From Centipeda felix (GTDB lineage: Bacteria > Bacillota > Negativicutes > Selenomonadales > Selenomonadaceae), in contig NZ_LT891958.1 in assembly GCF_900186465.1 (NCBI RefSeq), positions 124,001 through 188,000 on the forward strand: a DNA stretch of 64,000 nt, in the 5' to 3' direction. The first letter of the stretch is position 1, and each line of letters opens with the position of its first letter. Below are positions 8,066 through 16,167 of the stretch, piece by piece. Under the pieces are notes generated by a model. The model ran no database searches, was not told where the DNA came from, and worked only from the letters and a program-made list of their open reading frames with translations. A program made the translations under genes and the position numbers.

Positions 8066-9283
8066 TTACTTGTCTGCGATGGCCGCGATGCCCGGCATCT
8101 CCTTGCCCTCAAGGAACTCAAGCGTCGCGCCGCCGCCCGTCGAGACGTGGGAGATCTTGTCCGTCAGCCCCGTCTTCTTGAGCGCCGCGATGGAGTCGCC
8201 GCCGCCGACGATGCTCGTCGCACCGGCCTCGGTCGCATCCGCAACCGCCTTTGCCACTGCCAGTGTGCCCTTTGCAAACTCGTCGCACTCAAAGACGCCC
8301 ATCGGTCCGTTCCAGATGATCGTCTTTGCGCCCTTCAGCGCATTGACGTACTCCTCGGAGGTCTTCGGACCGCTGTCGAGCGCCTGCCAGCCATTTTCAA
8401 CCTGGTCGACGTCGACGATCTTGACCTTGCCCTCGGCCTTCCACTTTGCCTCGTCGGCGAGCGGGAACATATTCGCAGCGGCAACGTCGAGCGGAAGGAC
8501 AACCTTGACCCCCTTTGCCTCCGCCTTCTTGAGGAGGTCACGTGCGAGATCCATCTTATCCGGCTCGCAGAGGGAGTCGCCGATCGGCAGCCCCTTCGCC
8601 GCATCAAAGGTGTGTGCCATGCCGCCGCCGATAATGATCGTGTCGACCTTCTCGATCATATTGCTGATGACGCCGATCTTGTCGGAGACCTTCGCCCCGC
8701 CGATGATCGCAACGAACGGATGCTGCGGCGTCTCAAGCGTCTTGCCGATGTAGTTGATCTCCTTCTCCATCAGAAAGCCCGCAACTGTTTCAATGTACTT
8801 CGGCACGCCCGCATTCGATGCATGCGCACGATGCGCGACACCGAACGCATCGTCCACAGCGACATCGGCGAGCGACGCGAGCTGCTTTGCGAAGGCAGGG
8901 TCGTTCTTCTTCTCTTCCTTGTGATAGCGCAGGTTCTCGAGAAGCAGCACCTCCCCCGGCTTCAGTGCCGCCGCGAGCTTTTCCGCCTCGGGGCCGACGC
9001 AGTCAGATGCCCACTTGACCTCGCGGCCGAGGAGCTCCGCGAGATGCTTCACGAGATGCTTCGTGCTGAACTTCTCCTCGCGTGCCTCGGTCGGGCGGCC
9101 GATGTGGCAGGCGATGATGAGTGCCGCACCGCCGTCGAGCAGATAGTTCAGCGTCGGCAGTGTGCGCACCATGCGCGTATCGTTCGTGATGTTCATCTCG
9201 GCATCGAACGGGACGTTGTAGTCCACGCGGACGAATACTTTCTTCCCCTTGACGTCGATATCCTTGATTGTCTTTTTGTTCAT
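8066..9283 (-). CDS. pgk: Phosphoglycerate kinase
   Basis: Transfers phosphate from 1,3-bisphosphoglycerate to ADP in glycolysis. The 405 residues have the family ends: N-terminal KVFVRVDYNVPFD and RTLPTLNYLL, the hinge region, and C-terminal VGGGDSIAALKKTGL and STGGGATLEFLEGKEMPGI. ATG 9283 has GGAGGAG 6 bases upstream. Between gap and pgk lies a terminator-like hairpin (9337-9368), so pgk and the following genes are probably made at a different level from gap. A 33-bp relic of the local repeat family touches the upstream edge of its ribosome binding site. Confidence 0.97.
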   Translation of the reverse strand: MNKKTIKDIDVKGKKVFVRVDYNVPFDAEMNITNDTRMVRTLPTLNYLLDGGAALIIACHIGRPTEAREEKFSTKHLVKHLAELLGREVKWASDCVGPEAEKLAAALKPGEVLLLENLRYHKEEKKNDPAFAKQLASLADVAVDDAFGVAHRAHASNAGVPKYIETVAGFLMEKEINYIGKTLETPQHPFVAIIGGAKVSDKIGVISNMIEKVDTIIIGGGMAHTFDAAKGLPIGDSLCEPDKMDLARDLLKKAEAKGVKVVLPLDVAAANMFPLADEAKWKAEGKVKIVDVDQVENGWQALDSGPKTSEEYVNALKGAKTIIWNGPMGVFECDEFAKGTLAVAKAVADATEAGATSIVGGGDSIAALKKTGLTDKISHVSTGGGATLEFLEGKEMPGIAAIADK

Positions 9284-9296
9284 GCTGTCTCCTCCA

Positions 9297-9329
9297 TAAA
9301 GGAATCGCTGAATGGATCAGTGCTCCCTA
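9297..9329 (-). repeat. 33-bp end-to-end relic of the inverted-repeat element (copy E)
   Basis: The sequence reads from TAAAGGAATCGCTGA to GATCAGTGCTCCCTA. The left part matches one end and the right part the other end of the 166-bp elements at 14870 and 57851, with nothing between them. It is TA-flanked and lies in the gap-pgk gap, 14 bases before the pgk start. Confidence 0.6.
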
Positions 9330-9332
9330 AAA

Positions 9333-9368
9333 GAAACGAGGTCCGGCCCAAACATCGGCCGGACCTCG
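9333..9368 (-). terminator. Terminator or attenuator between gap and pgk
   Basis: A perfect 12-bp GC-rich stem (CGAGGTCCGGCC / GGCCGGACCTCG) with an 8-base loop is followed on the minus strand by TTTCTTTT. It should end most gap transcripts, while some read-through would feed pgk-tpiA-gpmI. Confidence 0.8.
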
Positions 9369-9433
9369 AAAGATCGTATGCTGAGGGAGTGCAGAAAAGA
9401 CCTCTGCCCACCCAAGAAAACAATGTTTACTTA

Positions 9434-10447
9434 TCAGCCGAGTTCAGCAAAGTACTTGATCGTGCGAACCATCTGGCTCGTGTAGCTGTTCTCGTTGTCA
9501 TACCAGGAGACAACCTGGACGAGCGTATTGCCGTCGCCCGTATCGCTGACCATCGTCTGCGTCGCATCGAAGATCGAGCCATAGGTCGTGCCGATGATGT
9601 CGCTGGAGACGATCTCGTCCGTATTGTAGCCGAACGACTCCGTCGACTCCTTCTTCATCTGTGCGTTGATCTGATCAACTGTGACCTTGCCCTCGACCAC
9701 CGCGTAGAGGAGCGTCGTCGAACCCGTCGGAGTCGGAACACGCTGTGCCGAGCCGATGAGCTTGCCGTTGAGCTCGGGGATGACAAGGCCGATCGCCTTT
9801 GCTGCACCCGTCGAGTTCGGGACGATGTTGACTGCTGCTGCACGGCTGCGGCGCAGGTCGCCCTTGCGCTGCGGGCCGTCAAGCGGCATCTGGTCGCCCG
9901 TGTAGGCGTGGATCGTCGTCATGATGCCGCTCTTGATCGGAGCGAGATCATTCAGTGCCTTTGCCATCGGCGCAAGGCAGTTCGTCGTGCAGGATGCTGC
10001 CGAGATAACCTTGTCCGCCTTCGTCAGCGTCTTGTGGTTGACATTGAAGACGATCGTCGGGAGATCGCTGCCCGCAGGAGCGGAGATGACGACCTTCTTT
10101 GCGCCGGCCTTGATATGTGCCTCAGCCTTTGCCTTTGCCGTGTAGAAACCCGTGCACTCGAGCACGACATCGACATCATGCTTGCCCCAGGGGATCTGCG
10201 TTGCATCCGCCTGTGCATAGATGTTGATCTTCTTGCCGTTGACCGTGATGGAGTCCTCACCGGCCTCAACGGAATCTGCATACTTATAGCGACCCTGCGT
10301 GGAGTCATACTTCAGGAGATGGGCGAGCATCTTCGGGCTCGTCAGATCGTTGATTGCGACGACTTCATAGCCGGGCGCATCGAACATCTGACGGAAGGCA
10401 AGACGACCGATACGACCGAATCCATTGATAGCAACTTTTACTGCCAT
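9434..10447 (-). CDS. gap: Glyceraldehyde-3-phosphate dehydrogenase
   Basis: Oxidises and phosphorylates glyceraldehyde 3-phosphate with NAD+. The 337 residues carry the Rossmann start [15 protein letters not shown], Asp34 after the second strand (typical of NAD-preferring enzymes), catalytic Cys153 in SAASCTTNC and partner His180 ([11 protein letters not shown]). The C-terminal catalytic domain has the usual [20 protein letters not shown] 10447 is preceded by AGGGGG. It is the first glycolytic gene, with its own strong promoter, and is separated from pgk by a hairpin terminator. No CggR-type regulator gene is nearby. Confidence 0.97.
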   Translation of the reverse strand: MAVKVAINGFGRIGRLAFRQMFDAPGYEVVAINDLTSPKMLAHLLKYDSTQGRYKYADSVEAGEDSITVNGKKINIYAQADATQIPWGKHDVDVVLECTGFYTAKAKAEAHIKAGAKKVVISAPAGSDLPTIVFNVNHKTLTKADKVISAASCTTNCLAPMAKALNDLAPIKSGIMTTIHAYTGDQMPLDGPQRKGDLRRSRAAAVNIVPNSTGAAKAIGLVIPELNGKLIGSAQRVPTPTGSTTLLYAVVEGKVTVDQINAQMKKESTESFGYNTDEIVSSDIIGTTYGSIFDATQTMVSDTGDGNTLVQVVSWYDNENSYTSQMVRTIKYFAELG

Positions 10448-10520
10448 TGAAATACCCCCTGTGTGTCCCTATACAACATGCGCCGCAGGGCTTTCCTGCC
10501 GCGCGCTCATTACGTTTTAT

Positions 10521-10548
10521 ATTATAAACCATTCCCAATAAAAGTCAA
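10521..10548 (-). promoter_or_regulatory. Promoter of gap
   Basis: On the minus strand TTGACT (10548-10543), a 16-base spacer and a perfect TATAAT (10526-10521) lie about 75 bases before the gap start. This is the best sigma-70-type match in the window. Confidence 0.8.
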
Positions 10549-10601
10549 ACCATTTATCCTTTGATTGGCACTCATTTTCACTATTTTCTGCGGGAAAATA
10601 C

Positions 10602-10631
10602 TTGCAAAATCCCGTGAATTTTCGCTAAAAT
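10602..10631 (+). promoter_or_regulatory. Promoter of the aldolase-mtnA pair
   Basis: TTGCAA (10602-10607) and TAAAAT (10626-10631), 18 bases apart, lie 29 bases before the aldolase start. The region to gap is thus a divergent promoter region of about 210 bases with no gene. Confidence 0.5.
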
Positions 10632-10660
10632 ATAGACTGTACGTAAAGGAGGAGAACGCC

Positions 10661-11305
10661 ATGTTGGAAACGATCAAAGAAACGGTACTCCGCTGCGCAC
10701 AGCAGGCAGAGCGCGACGGACTGTGCCGGCACCGCGCGGGCAATTTCAGCATCCGCGACGCAGAAAGCGGCTATATCTGCATCACACCGACAGGCGTGGA
10801 CCGCATGGAGATGCAGACAGACGACATCGTCGTCATCGACGGTGCAGGGCATACGGTCGAAGCGCGCAGCGGAAAGCGTCCAACCAGCGAACTGATGATG
10901 CACTGCGCCATCTATCGGAACCGCAGCGACGTGCACGCTGTCGCACATACACACTCGCGCACAGCAACTGCCTTTGCCGTCATGAATAAGCCCATCCCTG
11001 CCATCGTCTACGAACTCTCCCTCCTTAGCTGCCGCAAGGGTTACGTGCCTGTCGCGCCCTACGGGCGACCGGGAACGAAGGCCGCGGCAGAGAACGTCCT
11101 CGCCCCCCTCTCCATCGCAGACGTTGCCCTCATGCAGGCACATGGTGTCGTCGCCGTTGCCGCCGATCTCAAGGAAGCTCTCCTGCGTGCAAACTACGTC
11201 GAAGAACTCGCCGACATCTACTACCGCACCCTCACCGTCCTCGGGCACGAGCCGGAGACCATCCCGGCGGACGAACTCGCCCAATGGAAGTATCCGACAG
11301 TTTAG
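10661..11305 (+). CDS. Class II aldolase, probable 5-deoxy-/5-methylthio-ribulose-1-phosphate aldolase
   Basis: A 214-residue zinc aldolase of the fuculose-1-phosphate/AraD family. Visible are the phosphate loop around AGNFSIR, catalytic Glu77 (RPTSELMMH) and zinc ligands His96 and His98 (AHTHSRT) with His161 (MQAHGVV). The family cleaves sugar phosphates to dihydroxyacetone phosphate and an aldehyde. Directly upstream of mtnA (10 bases apart), the likely substrate is 5-deoxyribulose 1-phosphate or 5-methylthioribulose 1-phosphate, as in the DHAP shunt known from Rhodospirillum rubrum and some E. coli. That substrate is inferred from the pairing, not from residues. ATG 10661 has AAAGGAGGAG upstream. 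Confidence 0.8.
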   Translation: MLETIKETVLRCAQQAERDGLCRHRAGNFSIRDAESGYICITPTGVDRMEMQTDDIVVIDGAGHTVEARSGKRPTSELMMHCAIYRNRSDVHAVAHTHSRTATAFAVMNKPIPAIVYELSLLSCRKGYVPVAPYGRPGTKAAAENVLAPLSIADVALMQAHGVVAVAADLKEALLRANYVEELADIYYRTLTVLGHEPETIPADELAQWKYPTV

Positions 11306-11315
11306 GAGGCATACA

Positions 11316-12359
11316 ATGAGCACCAACATCCTCGATATGGAAACCGTCGCCCTCGACGACAGCGAACGCGCCCTCGTCATCATCGACCAAACAAAACTCC
11401 CGAACTGCGCCGAATACCTCCATCTCAAAACACAGGGCGAAATCTGGACGGCCATCCGTGAACTGCAGGTGCGCGGTGCACCTGCCATCGGCGACGCCGC
11501 TGCCATCGGCATCTACCTCGCCGCACTCGAAATCGACACCGAGGACTACGACACATTCGCGTGCCACTTTCACGCGGCGTCCGACTACCTGAACTCCTCT
11601 CGCCCCACCGCCGTCAATCTCTCATGGGCACTGAACCGTATGGAGCGCATCGTCAAGGCCAACGCGGGGAAATCCATCCAAGAGATCCGCAGGCTCCTTC
11701 GCGATGAAGCGCTCCACATCAAACAGGAGGACATCGACATCTGCAAAAAAATAGGTGAGCACGCGCTCACCCTCGTAAAGCCTGGCGACGGACTCCTCAC
11801 TCACTGCAACGCAGGCCAGCTCGCCACCGCCAAATATGGCACTGCCACCGCCGTCATGTACCTTGGACACGAAAAAAGCTACAACTTCCGCATCTTTGCC
11901 GACGAGACACGCCCCCTACTCCAGGGCGCGCGCCTCACCGCGTATGAACTCAGTGCGGCTGGCATGGACGTCACCCTCATCTGCGACAACATGGCATCCA
12001 CCGTCATGAAAAACGGCTGGATCGACGCCGTCTTCGTCGGCTGCGACCGCGTTGCCGCCAACGGAGATGCAGCGAACAAAATCGGCACCTCCGGGGTCGC
12101 CATACTCGCCAAACATTACGGCATCCCCTTCTACGTCTGCGCCCCTTCCTCCACCATCGACATGAACACCCCCACCGGCGCCGACATCCACATCGAACAG
12201 CGCCCCGCAGAGGAAGTCACCGAAATGTGGTACAGCGAGCGCATGGCTCCCGAGGGTGTGAACGTGTATAACCCAGCGTTCGACGTTACCGATCACGAGC
12301 TGGTGACGGCGATTGTGACGGAGGATGGGATATGGAATGCTTCCAAGAATCTTAAATAA
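11316..12359 (+). CDS. mtnA: S-methyl-5-thioribose-1-phosphate isomerase
   Basis: Isomerises 5-methylthioribose 1-phosphate (and 5-deoxyribose 1-phosphate) to the ribulose form. The 347 residues show [13 protein letters not shown], catalytic Cys164 in [12 protein letters not shown] and catalytic Asp244 in [24 protein letters not shown] lies 7 bases before ATG 11316. Its 3' end is odd: the last roughly 50 codons change in codon use after a 29-base stretch at 12172-12200 that is repeated exactly at 13993-14021. The protein nevertheless stays intact to its stop. The 3' end was therefore probably replaced when the neighbouring insert arrived. Confidence 0.92.
   Translation: MSTNILDMETVALDDSERALVIIDQTKLPNCAEYLHLKTQGEIWTAIRELQVRGAPAIGDAAAIGIYLAALEIDTEDYDTFACHFHAASDYLNSSRPTAVNLSWALNRMERIVKANAGKSIQEIRRLLRDEALHIKQEDIDICKKIGEHALTLVKPGDGLLTHCNAGQLATAKYGTATAVMYLGHEKSYNFRIFADETRPLLQGARLTAYELSAAGMDVTLICDNMASTVMKNGWIDAVFVGCDRVAANGDAANKIGTSGVAILAKHYGIPFYVCAPSSTIDMNTPTGADIHIEQRPAEEVTEMWYSERMAPEGVNVYNPAFDVTDHELVTAIVTEDGIWNASKNLK
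12172..12200 (+). repeat. 29-bp direct repeat, mtnA-internal copy
   Basis: Identical to 13993-14021, 1821 bases downstream on the same strand. It lies inside the mtnA reading frame (protein TGADIHIEQ) and marks the left edge of the insert that duplicates the mtnA 3' end. Confidence 0.75.
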
Positions 12360-12373
12360 GTAACCGAAACAAC

Positions 12374-12466
12374 ATTTCAGTTTTTAGTTTCATATTTCGG
12401 TTTTCTACTAAAAAGAGAAATACAAAACTAAAAACTAAAATGATATTTCAGTTTTAGTTTCATTTC
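12374..12466 (+). repeat. AT-rich direct repeats with an internal inverted copy
   Basis: The stretch at 12374-12398 (ATTTCAGTTTTTAGTTTCAT) recurs at 12445-12466. The stretch between (12424-12441, AAAACTAAAAACTAAAAT) is complementary to both, so either repeat can pair with it. It fills the gap between the convergent mtnA and AlbA-domain genes and could act as a two-way terminator or a binding-site cluster. Confidence 0.5.
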
Positions 12467-12484
12467 TTGATTCTTTTCTCTCGC

Positions 12485-13927
12485 CTATTCACTATAGTAT
12501 AACTGTTTTGGACTCGTAGGCTTCTCTGGAATACTGAGCTTGATTAAGCCTCGTTTCACAAGCGGCGTTACGTGACGTTTAATGACATAGGTAACAGATG
12601 AGAGCCCTAGGAAATCACAAATTTCCCTCCTCGTTCGAGGCGTCTTACAGAATATGATAAGGCTGTTTTCAAACTCATCAAATCGTGCTTTATTTTCCGG
12701 GGGCCTTCCTCCTTTGTATAGTTTCACCAGAAAGCTTCCACGATCATCAATAAATTCTGGCTCAGGCAAATCAGCCCGTGCCATCTCCCTGCGTATCGTG
12801 GGTATTCCAGAGTACCTGTTCTCCGTTATATGCAAAGATTCCAAAATAGATGTCAGTACTGGATTCCTAGTATCTGGCTGCACCTTTCCTAACTGATCAA
12901 CACGAATTCGCCCATATAGACCTCCGGGGTTACGTATCTCCATACGATTCGAAAACATAAGAATTTGTATGAATTGACCTTCCGTGTGAATACTGTAATC
13001 CCGATGCACTAGAGCATTTAGAACGGCTTCACGCACAGCCGTAATAGGATATTCAGGTTGATCCTCTCTACGCCCTGTATCAGGATCAATCACCGTTTTT
13101 ACCCCCATATTCTTTTTGACAAATCGAATTGCTCCATCAAGCAAATCGGATATATTCCCTTCAATGCGCTGGTTATCTACAAAGCGCTCTCCAGATTCTC
13201 CCGTATCGCCCATCTCCACGCCTGGAACTACAACAGCCGTAATACAAAGCTGTGGGAAGTATGCTTGCGGATACGGGCTAAAAATCAACGCCGCACTAAG
13301 CGTTATTTCACCATCACGGCGAATACTCATGAGCTCGTAAATATCATCGTCCTGTATTTGAGACAAATTCGGTCTCCCGCTTTTTAGTTCCTTGACATAG
13401 CTTTCCAACAGATCTCGATTAAGAGCAGAAAAACTTACGCGATTAACCACACGAATATCATCTTGATACTTCTTACGATAAGCTTCATAACTATATATCT
13501 CGTACTCCGTCATCGGCTCATCACTGTCACCGACACGAATATATGAAGATTTCAGGCGTCCTTTCCCCTGGTAATGGCAAGGACGTTCTGCTAAATCAAT
13601 CCCTGGAATCTCAGCCGATACAAACGTCTTTCCATCTTTCATCACAACAGTAAGTAAGGGCCGAACTTTAGGCTCCATCTGCAAGCATTGCTCATTGATC
13701 TTCTTCTGTATATCATGGGGGTCGTATACGCCAACCTCTTTATACCCTTCCTCCTCTGAAACACCAAAAATAATGACACCGCCATCATCCTGATTCGAGA
13801 AGCTGGACAATGTATCATACAAACGTTTCGGACAAGAAGTTGCAGCACTTTTCAGCTCCAGTGTCCGAGTTTCACATTTCATTTCTTGGACGAATTCCAG
13901 TTTCTCTAAAAGTTCTTCTTCTGTCAT
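12485..13927 (-). CDS. AlbA_2-domain ATP-binding protein (COG2865-type regulator)
   Basis: A 480-residue protein with an N-terminal Schlafen AlbA_2 domain (about residues 15-125, with [13 protein letters not shown] and [13 protein letters not shown]), a middle region, a GHKL-type ATPase segment near 300-380 ([29 protein letters not shown]) and a C-terminal winged-helix segment. Such proteins are annotated as putative transcriptional regulators and are common in mobile or defence regions; the target is unknown. The start is ATG 13927, with GGAG about 8 bases upstream. The frame stays open for a further 81 codons upstream, but those residues are the antisense of an mtnA remnant and not part of the protein. 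The gene is AT-rich compared with its flanks. Confidence 0.75.
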   Translation of the reverse strand: MTEEELLEKLEFVQEMKCETRTLELKSAATSCPKRLYDTLSSFSNQDDGGVIIFGVSEEEGYKEVGVYDPHDIQKKINEQCLQMEPKVRPLLTVVMKDGKTFVSAEIPGIDLAERPCHYQGKGRLKSSYIRVGDSDEPMTEYEIYSYEAYRKKYQDDIRVVNRVSFSALNRDLLESYVKELKSGRPNLSQIQDDDIYELMSIRRDGEITLSAALIFSPYPQAYFPQLCITAVVVPGVEMGDTGESGERFVDNQRIEGNISDLLDGAIRFVKKNMGVKTVIDPDTGRREDQPEYPITAVREAVLNALVHRDYSIHTEGQFIQILMFSNRMEIRNPGGLYGRIRVDQLGKVQPDTRNPVLTSILESLHITENRYSGIPTIRREMARADLPEPEFIDDRGSFLVKLYKGGRPPENKARFDEFENSLIIFCKTPRTRREICDFLGLSSVTYVIKRHVTPLVKRGLIKLSIPEKPTSPKQLYYSE

Positions 13928-13984
13928 CTTGGGACTCCATACATTTCTATAATAGGACAACGTCTTTCTTCGACCAAACATATC

Positions 13985-14165
13985 ATACCCCGCCACCGGC
14001 GCCGACATCCACATCGAACAGCCCCCGCCGAAGTCGCCGAAATGTGGTACAGCGAGCGCATGGTGCCCGAGGGAATAAAGGTCTATAACCCCGCCTTCGA
14101 TGTGACCGATGATGAGTTTATCACAGAGATCATTACGAAGAACGGTGTGTGGACTCCTGCATCTT
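13985..14165 (+). pseudogene. Remnant of an mtnA 3' end, frameshifted
   Basis: On the plus strand this stretch repeats the end of mtn[10 protein letters not shown], then after a 4-base deletion (the frame breaks near 14022) [23 protein letters not shown] and ITKNGVW. It has no start and cannot be expressed as MtnA. The match to the functional gene is exact for 29 bases and then declines, so it is not a recent simple duplication. It is probably the original 3' end, displaced by the 1.8-kb insert. Confidence 0.8.
13993..14021 (+). repeat. 29-bp direct repeat, distal copy
   Basis: Identical to 12172-12200 and located at the start of the displaced mtnA remnant. The two copies bracket the AlbA-domain gene like the arms of an insertion. 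Confidence 0.75.
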
Positions 14166-14849
14166 CGCATCGAGAGCCGTCAAAAGAGCAATATATCTCT
14201 CCTTGACTACCCGATAAATCCCCCACGCACTATGTTCATCGTACGTGTGCGCGGACAGATTTCGTTTCTCCATCATATCCAGCCACGCCTCAGCATCCGC
14301 AATGAGTCCCTGCTTCCACGCTTCACGAATCGTACTGCGTGGACTGTTGACCTCGCTGCCTTCATATTCCAGAACTACTTTCATCAGCTTCCAAGCGAGC
14401 TCAAAACAAAACTCAAAGCGCTGAATCGTAGCATCCAAATACATATCATCCGTATCCGCATCTTTTTCAAGCGCAGTTTGCAGCCGCCCCAATGCACGGT
14501 GATAGTTTTCCCATTTCAGATGAATCCGCTCCACTGTCATAACACGTTTCCCCTTGTCAATGCAAAAAAGGAGCCTGCCCTCTGCATCAATTCGATCTCG
14601 TAATTTTCCATGTGCCAGATCGTCATAAAGAACAATATCGAATGTATAGGGCAGCCTACTCTGTTCAAAGGCCCCTTTCAACACACCTCTCAGATCACGC
14701 TCACACCCAATAGCCAAATCAACATCAGATGTCTCACGATAATCCCCTCTGGCTCGTGATCCAAAAAGTTTGACCCACCGAATATCGTCACGATGCTCAT
14801 CTAAGATATGATAGATCTGCTTCCATTGTTCACTATTTAATCCATACAT
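14133..14849 (-). CDS. Fused MNT nucleotidyltransferase and HEPN/HI0074-type protein
   Basis: A single 238-residue chain joins two domains that are usually separate genes. Residues 1-100 are a minimal nucleotidyltransferase with the motif [18 protein letters not shown] (GS, then Asp42 and Asp44). Residues 104-235 are an HI0074-type helical HEPN domain starting [14 protein letters not shown] and holding RNLSAHTY (Arg196, His201, Tyr203), which fits the RX4HXY motif of HepT toxins. In known MntA-HepT pairs the MNT partner adds AMP to that tyrosine and silences the RNase. By analogy this could be a self-contained toxin-antitoxin polypeptide, which is an inference. ATG 14849 has GGAG and AAGG upstream. 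Its last residues read into the displaced mtnA end. Confidence 0.78.
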   Translation of the reverse strand: MYGLNSEQWKQIYHILDEHRDDIRWVKLFGSRARGDYRETSDVDLAIGCERDLRGVLKGAFEQSRLPYTFDIVLYDDLAHGKLRDRIDAEGRLLFCIDKGKRVMTVERIHLKWENYHRALGRLQTALEKDADTDDMYLDATIQRFEFCFELAWKLMKVVLEYEGSEVNSPRSTIREAWKQGLIADAEAWLDMMEKRNLSAHTYDEHSAWGIYRVVKERYIALLTALDAKMQESTHRSS

Positions 14850-14869
14850 ACCTTATCACTCCATGTAAT

Positions 14870-15035
14870 TAGGGAAGCACTGATAAATTCAGCCACGCCA
14901 TCTTGACGCATCTTTTTTGCCCGCACTGTGCCCGCGATCCTCCACATAGCCCTGCTATGCGTCCGGTTTGCCTCTTTGTTCGGACGAAAAAATCTACGTC
15001 AATCTGACGGACTTCATTTTATCAGCGATTCCTTA
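14870..15035 (+). mobile_element. 166-bp TA-flanked inverted-repeat element (copy A)
   Basis: It begins TAGGGAAGCACTGATAAATT and ends with the near-complement TTTTATCAGCGATTCCTTA, giving imperfect inverted ends of about 20 bases with a TA at both outer edges. It has no coding capacity. Copy B at 57851 has the same length in inverse orientation, with matching interior blocks such as CATCTTGACGCATCTTTTTTG. The structure is that of a MITE; TA flanks suggest mobilisation by an IS630/Tc1-like transposase, which is not in the window. Confidence 0.75.
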
Positions 15036-15101
15036 GTTCTCACGGTATATATTCTCTCCACGAAACGTTTTACCTCCTCCATGCAGATATGCGAATGCAA
15101 A

Positions 15102-15147
15102 AAGGCAGTGTCGTATTCCCCACCATCACGGAACACGATACTGCCCT
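15102..15147 (-). terminator. Terminator at the end of the polysaccharide locus
   Basis: On the minus strand a long stem (GGCAGTATCGTGTTCC paired with GGGGAATACGACACTGCC, near-perfect) is followed by TTTTT. It sits just past the epimerase stop and closes the locus. Confidence 0.8.
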
Positions 15148-15155
15148 TTTCATTC

Positions 15156-16130
15156 CTACAGATTCTCTTTATACCACTGGATCGCCTCGGTAATGCCCCG
15201 TGAGAAATCATACTCCGGTGCATAGCCGAGGTTCTTTTTTATCTTCGAAATATCCGCACCGCTGTGCCGGATGTCCCCCTTGCGCTCGAGTCCAAAGACA
15301 GGCTTCAGATCTTTGCCAAAGAGTTTCCTGAGTACGGCATACATTTCATTGAGGCTCGACCGTTTTCCCGCAGCAACATTGTACGCCTTGCCCGCCGCCT
15401 CATGCGGCGCGACACACGCGAGGAGATTCGCCTGAACAACATCCTCGACATAGACGAAGTCGCGCGACTGCTCCCCGTCGCCGTTGATCGTCGGCGGCTC
15501 ATCGCGGAGCAGACACTCGATGAACTTCGGAATCACCGCCGCATATGCCCCGTTCGGATCCTGCCTCCGCCCATAGACATTGAAGTACCGCATCCCATAG
15601 CAGTCGAGGCCATAATTCAGCGTATACTGATACGCATACTCCTCATCAACGAATTTCGTCACCGCATACGTTGAGAGCCGCCGTCCGACGATCTCCTCCC
15701 GCTTTGGCATCGTCTCATCGTCGCCGTAGACGGCTGCGCTTGAGGCATAGGTCATCTTCTTTACGCCATGCTTCGCCGCCGCCTCCATCACATTCACCGT
15801 GCCGATGATATTCGTCATCGTATAGCTGACCGGCTGCTCGATGCTCTCCGGAACACTCACCTCTGCAGCCTGATGCAGCACATAGTCAACGCCCTCACAC
15901 GCACGATTGCACGTCGCGGCATCGCGAATATCCCCCTGGATAAATTCAAACTTCGGGTTGTCACGAAATCCTGCGATATTCTTCTCGTAGCCCGTCAGCA
16001 GATTATCCAGCACGCGCACCCTGTGCCCCATCGAAAGGATTGCCTCTGCCAGATTCGAGCCTATGAACCCAGCGCCGCCCGTGACAAGAAATAAGCTATT
16101 TTCGGGAAAATTGATTGTACGGTAATTCAT
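15156..16130 (-). CDS. UDP-N-acetylglucosamine 4-epimerase (WbpP/TviC type)
   Basis: A 324-residue extended short-chain dehydrogenase that would interconvert UDP-GlcNAc and UDP-GalNAc (or UDP-Glc and UDP-Gal) for the glycan. Visible are the NAD site LVTGGAGFIGSNLAEA, VLHQAAEVSVPESI, the catalytic YASSAAVYGDD and YAVTKFVDE (Tyr and Lys), MRYFNVYGRRQDPNG and DFVYVEDVVQA. The sequence resembles WbpP/TviC rather than GalE, but the substrate is inferred. The start is ATG 16130 with GAGGTG 7 bases upstream. It is the last gene of the polysaccharide locus. With Glf upstream it could supply a galactose precursor for galactofuranose. Confidence 0.85.
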   Translation of the reverse strand: MNYRTINFPENSLFLVTGGAGFIGSNLAEAILSMGHRVRVLDNLLTGYEKNIAGFRDNPKFEFIQGDIRDAATCNRACEGVDYVLHQAAEVSVPESIEQPVSYTMTNIIGTVNVMEAAAKHGVKKMTYASSAAVYGDDETMPKREEIVGRRLSTYAVTKFVDEEYAYQYTLNYGLDCYGMRYFNVYGRRQDPNGAYAAVIPKFIECLLRDEPPTINGDGEQSRDFVYVEDVVQANLLACVAPHEAAGKAYNVAAGKRSSLNEMYAVLRKLFGKDLKPVFGLERKGDIRHSGADISKIKKNLGYAPEYDFSRGITEAIQWYKENL

Positions 16131-16167
16131 CAAAATTCACCTCATTATAAAAATCCTCATACCTATT

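Noticed and set aside
8060-10450. Long open frame of 796 codons on the plus strand across pgk and gap
   Set aside because: It is the antisense of two certain glycolytic genes, is rich in Arg/Leu/Asp as expected from reverse-complemented biased codons, and spans their intergenic terminator. No ribosome binding site or family sequence.
10448-10660. A riboswitch (SAM-type) upstream of the aldolase-mtnA pair
   Set aside because: The leader between promoter and start is only about 30 bases, too short for a riboswitch, and no conserved core is visible.
13928-14170. 81-residue N-terminal extension of the AlbA-domain protein
   Set aside because: The residues are the antisense of the displaced mtnA 3' end; a ribosome binding site stands before ATG 13927 and family sequence starts there.
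14870-15035. Copy A of the inverted-repeat element as an attachment site of the neighbouring mtnA insert
   Set aside because: The same element occurs at several unrelated sites with TA flanks, so it is an independent repeat and not part of the insert's boundaries.
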